NCBI RefSeq assembly: GCF_002204185.1
Contig: NZ_MXPU01000023.1
Location: forward strand, 1 to 64,000
DNA: 64,000 nt
From: Rhizobium esperanzae
GTDB lineage: Bacteria; Pseudomonadota; Alphaproteobacteria; Rhizobiales; Rhizobiaceae
Direction of reading: 5' to 3'
Shown: one piece after another, positions 26,640-36,000 of the stretch
Numbering within the stretch: position 1 is the stretch's first letter
How the letters are laid out: each line of letters starts with the position of its first letter
The notes under the pieces: generated by a model
What the model was told of the DNA's origin: nothing
Seen by the model: the letters and a program-made list of their open reading frames with translations, nothing else
Databases searched by the model: none
Position numbers and translations under genes: made by a program

Positions 26640-27213
26640 GAAGGAATAGGACGCAAACAATAGGAACAAATACCTGCTGCTATCCGCAGAGGCCCCGATC
26701 CTGGTCGAAGCGAAAGCCGATGCCCGCTGGTAGCTGGATTTCGTTCACGACCAGTTCACTTGCGGAAGGCGGTTTCGCGTGCTCAACATCGTCGACGATG
26801 TGACGCGCGAATGCCTGGCGGCGATCCCGGACACCTCGATCTTGCGTCGTCGCGTCGCTCGAGAGCTGACGACCCTCATCCTATGCGCGGCAAACCTGGA
26901 ATGGTCGTTTCCGACAGGCACCGAACTCACCTCAAATGCCATCCTTGCCCGGTCGAAAGATCATGATGTCGAGCGGCACTACATCGCGCCGGGAAAGGAG
27001 ATGCAGAATGGCTATGTCGAGAGCTCCAACGGCTGCATGCGCGACGAGCTGCTCAACGAAAGCCTCTTCTTCGGCCTCGATCATGCCCGAAGTGCCATTG
27101 CCGAATGGGCCGACGATTACAACCAATTCCGGCCGCACGCATCGCTCGGATACCAGACCCCGACAAATGATGCCGAAATAACCGCCGTAACCACGCCATT
27201 TGGCCTACTCTAA
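26640..27213 (+). pseudogene. IS3-family transposase (OrfB) remnant
   Basis: Fragment of an IS3-family integrase-type transposase (rve domain). From about 26690 the frame reads ...LDFVHDQFTCGRRFRVLNIVDD after an in-frame stop at 26730. It continues through VTRECLAAIPDTS, and the catalytic-core end QNGYVESSNGCMRDELLNE and FRPHASLGYQTP are clear. Around 26885-26930 the expected block ending in the second catalytic Asp is scrambled by compensating frameshifts. No terminal inverted repeats or OrfA were found, so it is immobile. Confidence 0.8.
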
Positions 27214-27658
27214 ACCGCTGAGGCTCTAATCGCCGCCGGATGAGGATTGAGCGCCAGCCAGCGGGTCCAGTGATCAAGGTTTTTCCGCCCGACCTGCTGT
27301 CGTGGGCCAACTGGCAGGGAGTTTTTTGGAGTAAGACGCCCCGCCAACAGCTAGTTTTCCAGTGGTCAGCTGACCACAGCTCCAACACTTTGAAAAGAAA
27401 CGACTTTTCAGACGCTTCTATGAACGGTGCACGACCCGCTCCGGGGCCACCTTTCACAAGGTCAGCCATCGAGATAGGTACCGTCCTGTCGCCGCCATGG
27501 GTTCGCAGGTTTTGATGGGCAATTTTGATCGTAATGACCGTAAAGATCTCATGACATTCTAAGGTCACGGTTGACTGGGTAGAATGGCCGCCAGCCTTCT
27601 ATGGGGCTGGTGTAGTAAGGTCAGTTGATGCACGGACCCGATCGAGCAGCTTCGTGTT
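27214..27658. other. Region between the IS remnant and the intron
   Basis: No coding sequence is supported. It contains the second parS-like palindrome (27362-27377). The last 100 bases are the presumed insertion context of the group II intron that follows. Confidence 0.5.
27362..27377. repeat. parS: parS-like palindrome, copy 2
   Basis: Exactly the same 16-bp palindrome as at 26361-26376, in a region otherwise unrelated apart from a short similar right flank. Two identical parS-type sites 1.0 kb apart, with the IS3 remnant between them, suggest a two-site centromere for RepB. Confidence 0.68.
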
Positions 27659-28276
27659 GTGCGCCCAGCATGGGCGCACTCTTGTGGGTGGAAGTCCCCA
27701 CCGTAAGTTGGTCATGGCGAGCGAAGCGAAGCGCAACTGAGGAAGGGCGACCAACCGTGAGGAGGAAGCGTGGATCGAAACTGAGGGCCGATGAACAAGA
27801 ATCGGATATGGCGGTGCCGACCAGGGCGAGCGGGCAAAGAACGGCGAAGCTCTCTTGACCAAGAGGCGGTGGCGTAGATCCGGCGGTCGGGCAGTGAAGG
27901 AGTGCGCTCTTACCTGGGGATATCTCGCCTCACGCCAAAGGGCGACGGTGTCGAGCCTGAGCGAGAAGCAGAGGCCGTAGTAGTGAGCACGGAAGTGCGG
28001 ACGAAGGGCCGAACGAGCGAAAGGGAGAACCGCTGGTTATCTGATTTGAACGGTCTCTGATGGTCGCGTCAGCGAAGCTCGCCGATCTGGCAGGTAGGGT
28101 GAAGCTCGAAGGGCCACGGCAGCGAGAAATGAAATCCGCCGCACCAGGATAAGCAACGCCACGCGTCAGGCTGGGAGAACTGCGATCCTGACGACTTCAA
28201 CTGCTCCAACCGCCCGGTGCGGATCCGGATGCCGGGTGGCTGGGAGGGAGGAGCCCAGGCAACAGGCTCCCCCTAT
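27659..28276 (+). mobile_element. ORF-less bacterial group II intron
   Basis: The 5' end GTGCGCCCAGCATGGGCGCA and the following GTGGGTGGAAGTCCCCACCGTAAG-type segment are the start of a bacterial group II intron. The 3' end has a domain-V-like hairpin (about 28215-28250, CCGCCCGGTGCGGATCCGG with its partner) and ends in CCCTAT. Only about 620 bases separate the ends, and no reverse-transcriptase/maturase frame is present. It is an internally deleted derivative that could splice or move only with help from elsewhere. Boundaries are approximate. Confidence 0.7.
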
Positions 28277-28907
28277 CCCATCAAGCGACCAATGACAATG
28301 TTTGTCACGACTGAAAGCAGACATTAGCTTGTAATCTTTGCAACGCTTCCGCGAGATGCTTCAGGACGATGACCTCCCAGGCTCCGAGGACAGTCGGAAC
28401 TTGCTGGTCGCGAAACAATATGTGCGCAGATTTTGGCCGTAGTCATTCTTGTAGAAATCATAGCTGCCGGCGTGGACAAAGGCCCAACCGAATTGTCGAC
28501 CATCCTCGAAAGAACGCCGAAACGCTTATGGGATTTTGAATGAAACAAACACTGTCTGACTGGGTCCTAGCTCGCGCCCGAATTCTTCGTGCGGCCGAGA
28601 TGGATTGGCCGCGAGGGGAGGGGGCCGTTCTCTGCTTTCAATGGCGCCGTCGAGGGTCATGGCCCGCGCGCCTCTACGGAACGTAATCGCCGCGGCTGAA
28701 ACCGCAGCATGTTCCGAGGGAGGGAGGGCGAGCAGGGGGAAGAAGCCGCCTCCGCGGTCGAGGATGTAGGCGCTGAGCCGAAACTGTGGAGCGATAGCGA
28801 CTAGCGGTCCTGGCGCTGCAGATCCCCAAAGCCGGACCTGCAAGCTATGCCGTCGAATAGCGGCAAGAAGAAACACCCTGCCATCGGTTGCCGGATGAAC
28901 CGTGCCC
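28277..28907. other. Region between intron and serine recombinase
   Basis: No coding sequence could be supported; the only long frame on the minus strand is an out-of-frame shadow running into the recombinase gene. No repeats were recognised. It may be decayed mobile DNA. Confidence 0.5.
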
Positions 28908-29825
28908 TCAGCGGCGAATGAGGCCAAACCGGTGGGCTTCGTCCAGCAGGACCCGCACCGAGGACGGTTGCCACTTCTTGCCGCCGCGGACAGGCCGTTC
29001 TCCCATCTGGTCCAGTTGCGCGGCGATGTCGCGCAGCGACAGATTGGGATCGGCAATGGCAATCGCTGCCACCAGCTTCATCAGGTAGTCTTCGGGAGCG
29101 CGGCGAGGGGACCGAGCAAGGAGTTCCTTCTCCGCCAGCTTTTCGCGGACCATGCGATGAACAGCGCGACGAAGGCGTTCGACGGTCCAGTCGTGGCCAC
29201 GGCGATTGAGCACCCGCACGACATTGTCCCAACTGTGCTGCGGCCGGAGTTGCCGCACCATCGGCAGCCACGTCTGCGCCGATGCAATGAGTTCATCAAG
29301 ATATAACTTATGCCGTGCTTGCGAGACTGCCTTGATCGCCTCCGGCCGTCGTTCTCGCAGACCCGGATTTCCAGGAAGCTTGCCGCGCGCCTTCGCCGCC
29401 TTAATGCCGGCTTTGGTGCGCTCGGCGATGAGCGCCCGCTCGAGCTGCGCGACCGCGCCGAGGACCTGAAGGGAAAACATGCCCTGTGGTGTGGACGTAT
29501 CGATCGGATCGCGGATCGACCGGAAATGGACGCCGCGTTCTTCAAGGTCCTCGATCACCTGCAACAGATGGCTGACCGACCGAGCAAGGCGATCCAGCCG
29601 GACAACAACAAGCACGTCGCCGGCGGCGAGCTCGCCGAGCAGTCTCGTTAGGACGGGCCGTGCCCGTGAAGCACCTGATGCTTGCTCCTGAAAAATCCGC
29701 TCACAGCCGGCGGCGCGCAGCTCGTCCATCTGCGCATCATGGACCTGATCATCAGTCGAGACGCGTGCATAGCCGATAAGCCGTTTGGGTGCTGACGATG
29801 GATTGGCGCCTGGCCGTTTTGCCAT
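28908..29825 (-). CDS. Serine recombinase (resolvase/invertase)
   Basis: A 305-residue site-specific recombinase. The catalytic domain (residues about 15-155) has the nucleophile Ser23 in YARVSTDDQ, the LDRLARS motif with its Arg pair near 79-84 and the GMFSLQVLGAVAQLERALIAERT helix. The C-terminal part is longer than in Tn3 resolvases, with a helix-turn-helix-like segment near 265-305 (SLRDIAAQLDQMG ... VRVLLDEA). It is typical of plasmid-borne resolvases outside intact transposons. It may resolve plasmid multimers or belong to a lost element. Confidence 0.92.
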   Translation of the reverse strand: MAKRPGANPSSAPKRLIGYARVSTDDQVHDAQMDELRAAGCERIFQEQASGASRARPVLTRLLGELAAGDVLVVVRLDRLARSVSHLLQVIEDLEERGVHFRSIRDPIDTSTPQGMFSLQVLGAVAQLERALIAERTKAGIKAAKARGKLPGNPGLRERRPEAIKAVSQARHKLYLDELIASAQTWLPMVRQLRPQHSWDNVVRVLNRRGHDWTVERLRRAVHRMVREKLAEKELLARSPRRAPEDYLMKLVAAIAIADPNLSLRDIAAQLDQMGERPVRGGKKWQPSSVRVLLDEAHRFGLIRR

Positions 29826-30328
29826 GGTTTTCTCACGGGTATTTCAGGTGCTTTGTACAGATAAGGAATGCGTGAGTAAAGGGTCAGTTGCAAGCGTATT
29901 TTAGGCATTGAATAGCGGCCCGTCAGACTCGAAATGCTACCGCCGACGAGCAATGGAGCGTCCGCAGTGGCAAATGCGCGTCAGCGGGCTTCCAGGGCGG
30001 AAATGCCGGAAAAACAGCGGCTTTGGTGATGGCTGCGGGCGGAGAAGCCTGCTCAAGGGCGCCGGCGCTCAATTCCGGAAATGAGGACCAGCCATGTGCA
30101 CCGACGGCGGTCGCCGAATTTTGCGATGACTGAGTCCGGTCATCCCGGCCGAAATCGCCTTGGAAGCCCGGAAAACAAGGCGTTCGGGGATCCGGGGCGA
30201 CCGACACACTGATTTGCGGCTCCAAATCCGATAAGCACTACTTATCGGAAGTCAGGCGATCAACTTTCGACCATACCAAGTGAGGAACCCAAACTTTGAT
30301 ATAGAGTTCTGGTAAGAAATCATTTACC
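29826..30328. other. Divergent intergenic region with a hairpin
   Basis: It separates the recombinase from the DUF1612 gene. The only clear structure is the 9-bp inverted repeat at 30227-30249. No gene was recognised. Confidence 0.5.
30227..30249. repeat. Inverted repeat upstream of the DUF1612 gene
   Basis: TCCGATAAG and CTTATCGGA form perfect 9-bp arms around CACTA, about 80 bases before the DUF1612 start. It could be an operator for the C-terminal helix-turn-helix of that protein or a crossover site for the neighbouring recombinase; the sequence does not decide between them. Confidence 0.5.
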
Positions 30329-31474
30329 ATGATTTCAATGGCTTACGATTTTGCAAGATTGCCCATATCGAGCTTGATGGACCCGGCTTTTCGAGCCGGC
30401 ATCGAGTTGACGCGTCTCGACGAGCGCATCGCCCGCTCGCCGGTCGGACAGGGGTGGATCGAACGATCGCATTTCGCCGACGCCTGCGCCTCGCTCTGGA
30501 TCGACGGCGAACTGGTCCATCTCGAGGACCTCGTCCTCCACGACGACACCCGCGATATTCGCACACCCACCCATGAACTGACAATCGCCCGCGACGTTTT
30601 GAAAACCCGCCGGCGGATTTCTTCCCAGCCGTCCGGCTGGGCCCTGTCACCCGACGGCATTCGCACGCTCAGGCAAACCTCGGACGTGACATCGGTCAGC
30701 GCCGATGATGCTGAGAGGGGCGCAGCCGGTAAGCGGCCTGTCGCTGTCGAGCCGATAGGGGAGGGGGACGATGCTGACAGTGGCGAGGGCCTCCCCGGTG
30801 TCGACTACGCCGCCATCGACGCGGTGCTGGCCCGATCCGAGGCGGCGATCGAAAACGCAACACGGCCTGGCCCTGGCAGTGGCAGTGGCCAGGACAAAGA
30901 TTCGATGATCTACGATCTCGACTGGGATGAGGACGCGAGGCTGGAGGAATGGCGGGCTGTGTTACGACAGGCCCAAGACTTGCCGGCGGTGCTGCAGGCG
31001 ATCGTCGCCCTCGATGCCTGGAATGAATTGTCAGTGCTGCAGCATGCGCCCTGGCTCGGCCGGCTGCTGGCCGCTTCGATCCTGCGCCAGGCCGGTGTCA
31101 CCACTGACACCCACCTGGCCGCCGTCAATCTCGGCCTGAAAACCATTCCCGTCGATCGGCGCCGGCATCGCGATCGCGAGACCCGGCTGCTCGCCATCGC
31201 CCACGGTTTTTTGGCGGCCGCCGAGATCGGCCTGAAGGAGCACGACCGCCTGGCGCTGGCGCGAACAATGATGGAGCGCAAACTTTTGGGCCGGCGGGCC
31301 TCGTCAAAACTACCGGAGCTGGTCGAGCTGGTGATGGCGAAACCGCTGGTGTCGGCTAAGACGGTCGTAAAGACGCTGGGCGTCACGCCGCAGGCGGCGC
31401 GGCGGATTGTCTTGGAACTCGGGCTCAGGGAGATGACGGGGAGGGGGAGGTTTCGGGCATGGGGCGTTGTTTAG
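30329..31474 (+). CDS. DUF1612 / RHE_PE00001-family plasmid protein
   Basis: A 381-residue protein of a family common on rhizobial plasmids. The N-terminal block GWIERSHFADACASLWIDGELVHLEDLVLHD (about residues 44-74, given here in part) and the DUF1612 domain in the second half are recognisable. The last 60 residues form a helix-turn-helix (LVSAKTVVKTLGVTPQAARRIV). An acidic, low-complexity linker lies at about 130-195. It is probably DNA binding; its biological role is unknown. It ends tail-to-tail with the next gene, overlapping by 4 bases. Confidence 0.85.
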   Translation: MISMAYDFARLPISSLMDPAFRAGIELTRLDERIARSPVGQGWIERSHFADACASLWIDGELVHLEDLVLHDDTRDIRTPTHELTIARDVLKTRRRISSQPSGWALSPDGIRTLRQTSDVTSVSADDAERGAAGKRPVAVEPIGEGDDADSGEGLPGVDYAAIDAVLARSEAAIENATRPGPGSGSGQDKDSMIYDLDWDEDARLEEWRAVLRQAQDLPAVLQAIVALDAWNELSVLQHAPWLGRLLAASILRQAGVTTDTHLAAVNLGLKTIPVDRRRHRDRETRLLAIAHGFLAAAEIGLKEHDRLALARTMMERKLLGRRASSKLPELVELVMAKPLVSAKTVVKTLGVTPQAARRIVLELGLREMTGRGRFRAWGVV

Positions 31475-32706
31475 AACACTGCGCTTTTCCCGGTCCTAGT
31501 ATTTCGTTCAGAGGAAGCTGCTGACGGCACTCCTTGCGAATTCAGGCGTTCGACTGTTATCTCGAGGAGCCAGCCGGGCGAAGTGAACTCGAGTGCAAGC
31601 CGATCAAACAACTGCCATGCAAGTCTGATGTTTTTTCCGGTGATGGGTTCGATGAGCTCGAATACCGAATCCTCTTCGCGCGAGAAGAGGGTCGTTTTGA
31701 GACCGCGCGATGCCGCCGCGGCCACCAGCTCGTCTAGGTCATAGATGACGAAAACAATGATATCGCCCCACATGAATCGATAGGACGATTCCCTGTCTCG
31801 AATCGAGAGGATAAGAGGGCTGTATGGCGCCCAAGACCGATTTGTCTTAACCTCGTTAAGTGGATAGACGATTGGATGCCCAAGACTGAACCCATGGATA
31901 GTGGCTTTTAAGTCAACAGCTCCATCGGCTATCGCGACATACCAGAGACCGCGCTCCGGGGATTTGAAGGCGGCGCCGGTTCTGGCCGCCGCGATGATGG
32001 TGTCCTCCATTACATGGGCGTAACATAATTCAGGAGAATGATGGGCTGTTCGGTAGATCTTTCCAAGCCCACGCAGGTTGGGTATTTCGTCGTTCTCAAA
32101 AAACTCCATCAACTGGCGGATGGAGTCGCGCTGTTGCCGCCCTCGTGTGTCCAGCTCACCAAGCTTGACTTCAATAAGAACGGGGTCCGGGCCAACCATA
32201 AGGCACACGTCTCCATGCCGGATCGTGTTTGTGAGGTCGGCGAGCAAAGCGGGGATACCCTGACGGAGCCACTTTTCAACCTCTTCCCATTCGCCAACAA
32301 ATCCCGCCTTGCCTGAAAGAAAGCCGGCGTCCTGCTTAGCATTTGTATTATGCGTGTTGTAGAAAGCTTGCCTTAGCGCGAACTTGTCCATGAAAAGGAA
32401 CGCAACCGCGTCCCCAAACGATCGCCATATGTACGTGAGATGGCGATAGGCCTCAACTTGCGTCATTAACGAGATCGACCTATCCGAACCATCATGCTCG
32501 GCAGTCAGCCTCAGGATCGACTTGATCCGACGAATTTTCCGTTCGGCTCGCGTAATTTCCTTCACCAGCAACCGTTGTAGCAGCCAGAGCGGATGCAGCA
32601 TCGTCGGCGATGGTGTCACCCCAGCTCCCATGGCCGCCCGAAGGTTTCTTATCTCTTCAAGCAAGCCGTGGGCTCGTTCGAACGACATACGACGCTTCTT
32701 AATCAT
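31471..32706 (-). CDS. PD-(D/E)xK-like protein of a candidate defence locus
   Basis: A 411-residue protein of no family that I recognise with certainty. Around residues 170-185 it reads DVCLMVGPDPVLIEVKLGE, an Asp...Glu-x-Lys arrangement typical of restriction-like nuclease folds. The N-terminal third is helical and rich in Arg/Lys. The start was placed at the ATG after TTGGGGACA. It is divergent from the NERD-kinase-helicase gene, sharing a 314-base promoter region, which suggests that the two belong to one system. Confidence 0.6.
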   Translation of the reverse strand: MIKKRRMSFERAHGLLEEIRNLRAAMGAGVTPSPTMLHPLWLLQRLLVKEITRAERKIRRIKSILRLTAEHDGSDRSISLMTQVEAYRHLTYIWRSFGDAVAFLFMDKFALRQAFYNTHNTNAKQDAGFLSGKAGFVGEWEEVEKWLRQGIPALLADLTNTIRHGDVCLMVGPDPVLIEVKLGELDTRGRQQRDSIRQLMEFFENDEIPNLRGLGKIYRTAHHSPELCYAHVMEDTIIAAARTGAAFKSPERGLWYVAIADGAVDLKATIHGFSLGHPIVYPLNEVKTNRSWAPYSPLILSIRDRESSYRFMWGDIIVFVIYDLDELVAAAASRGLKTTLFSREEDSVFELIEPITGKNIRLAWQLFDRLALEFTSPGWLLEITVERLNSQGVPSAASSERNTRTGKSAVF

Positions 32707-33020
32707 TGTCCCCAAGTACCATTGCCCAGATTCGGTTGGGTCGCCATCCTCTCTTGAGACCCCGGCCTATAGCGCCGTCAAGGGCACGGCTGCAGGTATC
32801 CTCGCAGGCAACGGAAAAATATGTTGCCAACGGACGCTTCAATGTCCGTCACGACCGTGACTTTAGTTGTCCCAGGCTTGTGGCTCGCGCAGTAAAAATT
32901 GCCGGAGCAAAACAAACCGATCTCCCCTTTTTTAGCTTTCGGTAGACCTCGACTGTACGAGAAACTCGGTCTATCAATCTTTGATTGCATTCGAGACAGG
33001 TTCTTAGAGGGGGCGGGCTG
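32707..33020. other. Divergent promoter region of the NERD-kinase locus
   Basis: It separates the nuclease-like gene and the giant fusion gene. It should hold both promoters. No clear operator repeat was seen. Confidence 0.45.
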
Positions 33021-36000
33021 TTGCAAATAAAGAATTGCGGGCGGGGAATACATAAAAACGAAATTGCAGGTATCGATAAGCTACGCAATCTCCCGGCATC
33101 TTGGTACGCATTTACCAACCTCGACATCTCCTTAAGTGCAGGGACCACGCGCGAGGTTGATGTGATCCTCATAACGAGCAAACGAGTGCTCATAATCGAC
33201 CTGAAGAACTGGGGAAGCGCGGCGATCACCGGGACAGACGGCAGGTGGTATCTCGACGGCGTAGATCACGAGCCATCACCGGTTCAAAAGGTCCTTGAGA
33301 TCAAACGCCATCTCTATCAACTTCTCAAAAAAGAATTAGGCAATCGACAGGAGACCCGTAAACTTCCCGTACCTCGTATCGATGGCGTCGTTGCTCTGAT
33401 CGGCAATAACGAGCGCTCAGGAATTCCTGCGACCGAGAGGGCATCGGTCTTCACCGTCGATGATCTTATAAAGCAGATAACCGACGACAGGCGAGATCGC
33501 GAGACTTTCGGCTCAATCGCCGGCGAAATATTGTCGCGGCCCCTGACCGACCCGTTCTGGAAGGAGCACCTCACCAGATTCTTCAATGGTGGGAGCAAGT
33601 CTCCTCTGGAGCCTGGCCGCCGTAAGTTTGACCGGTACGTTCCCGAAGAGGTATCGGTCTTCAATCATCCTGGACAGATTTATAGGGAATTCGAAGCCAA
33701 AGAGGCTGGTACCCCTCCGAATCTGGGCACCTTGCGCCTCTGGGATTTTGCTAAGGTCACAGATACGAGGTTTCAGAACGCGGAAGTGCGTAGTGAGATC
33801 GTGGGCCGGGAACGTCGAGTGTATCACTGGCTTCGGGACCGGGCGGACAATTTAGAAAAGTTTCTACTTGCACCGCGCGTTGACGACACTTCTGGCGGCG
33901 TAGATTACTGGGAGGTATTTGACCGGCGGCGAAGGCTGAAAAGGCTGTCGGATTGGTCGGCGACAGAGAAGGATAACGTTACGGCGGCAGGAAGGACGGA
34001 GCTCGCTCGCCAGTTGCTTTCGGCAGTCGCCGAGTTTCATCGGGTAGATGCCGCCCACCTTGACCTCGGAGGGCACAGCATTTGGCTAGAAATGCCAACA
34101 ACGGTGAGGCTGTCGCATCTCTTCGCCGCCTGGCATCCGAGCGTCAAAACGCTCGGGAAGGCACGGTACAACTTTCTGGCGAGCGTGACGCTTCCTGAGG
34201 ACCTGCTTGGCCTAAAATCTGATGTAGCGAGGCGGGACGTCTACCTCCTCGGCGTTGCGGTGCATCAGATTCTTTTCGGCCAAACTCCGGAGGGAGAGCC
34301 CCCGGAGTGGGACGCAGCGGTTGATCCAGATCTGGGGTTCCAGCATCTCCATGATTGGTTTGCTGAAATGCTTGACGTCGATCCGCAGAGGCGGTTCGCG
34401 AACGCGCGCAATGCGCTTGAGATGTTTAACAGGGCGACAACAGAGCATCCTACTCCTCAAGAAGTGCGAACCTCGCTGGAGAAATACCGCCTCGAGATAC
34501 GATCGCAGCGAGCCCTTGCCGCAAAATTCCCGCTTGCCGACGACCTCCTAAGAGAAAGCGACAGAGTAGATGTATGGCGAAGCACGGTCGAGGGCGAGGA
34601 CGTCCTCGTAAAGTTATGGAAGCAGGCCGCTTGGGGCGATCTCGATAAAGAAGGAAAACGTGTCCTCAGCTTTCTCGATGCGGCCTCCAATGCGAAGATC
34701 GACGCGCCCGCGGGGATATCGAAGATCCGAGGAGTGTACTGGCTCTCTGATGCCTTCGCTCTTGTTCAGGACTGGGCTGCGGGAAAAACGTTGGCGGAGC
34801 TGCTTGAACATCCTCCTGCCGACTGGTTGAAGCCGGAAGTGGCGATAGAGGCGGTAAGGAGGCTCGAGTCGGCTGTCTCCCGGCTGCACGAAGCCTCTCT
34901 CGCGCACGGTGATCTCAAGCCCGACAACATCGTCTTAACGGAGGGTAACGATTGGTTCTTCATCGACTTCTTTGACTTTTCGCCCACCGCGGACGGGGAC
35001 CTGCAGAACGGGAACTATTCGGCAGGCGGAGATCGTTTCCAGCGAGATCGCTATGCTGTGACGAAGCTTGCGGAGGAGATGCTCGCGGTTTGTTACCTCC
35101 CCGTAGAGCTTGCCGTCGGCATAGCTAAGGCGATAGATACCTGCCGCACCAAAGAACCCCGCCTGACGACGCTCCTTCCGCTCGCGGAGGCTTTGGAGAG
35201 GGCGTTGGCAATAGCTAGGGCGCCTTTAGGCGCACCCGGCGAAGCCGGAAGACAAATTGTGATATCTGTTCGAAACGCCGAGGTGGGGCCCATTGAGCCT
35301 GACGAGGGCCGTTACTTCGTGAGAACCATGGGGCTAAACCAGACGGGGCCAGCGAAGGTGATCATCCGCGGCGCCTCCGAAGAACTTGAAGTAAAACTAG
35401 ACGACAATGGGAAGCCGCGCGCGTGTTACCGTCGCACGTTAACCCTGACCCGTATTGCGATCATCAGCCGCTTCGAGAACTTCTCGTTTGAGGGGTCCGT
35501 TGCGATTCACACCTCAACTCACAACGACCTGTCCCAACTCGAACCTCTGATCACTGAGCTTGTCTCGGACAAGGCCGTGACAGAATCGGCCTCGGCGGCA
35601 CCCGATGATATTGAAGATACGTCCGCACCCGCAATCCCCGAGGAAGAGGCTGAGGAAAGCTTAACCGAACTTGTGGCGGAGGAAGCCGCGAACCGCGACG
35701 TCGAAGAAGTTGATGTCCCGCTTTTGTGGCGTGAACTAATCACAATCGAGAAGGAACTGACGACTGACGCCCGGGTCATTCTCGACAGCTCGTTTGATAG
35801 ATCCACCCGAAGGCATGTCGCCGCTATCGAACTGGAAAGCGGAAGTTTCGATTTCGACCGAAACGACACCGTAGGCGTGCAGCGACAATCCAAAGGCGGA
35901 TGGAGGCGTGTCGGAGAGCTCGATTTATCACGCTCTACCGCGACAATCGCCGTAATCGAGCCACCCCAATTTTCGGGACCGCCACACGGGTCATTCCTCG

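Noticed and set aside
26779..27213. Intact transposase gene
   Set aside because: The N-terminal part is missing or stopped, the catalytic core is scrambled by frameshifts and no terminal repeats are seen, so it is a remnant.
28526..29062. 178-codon minus-strand frame beside the serine recombinase
   Set aside because: It overlaps the recombinase gene out of frame and shows no family resemblance; it is a high-GC shadow.
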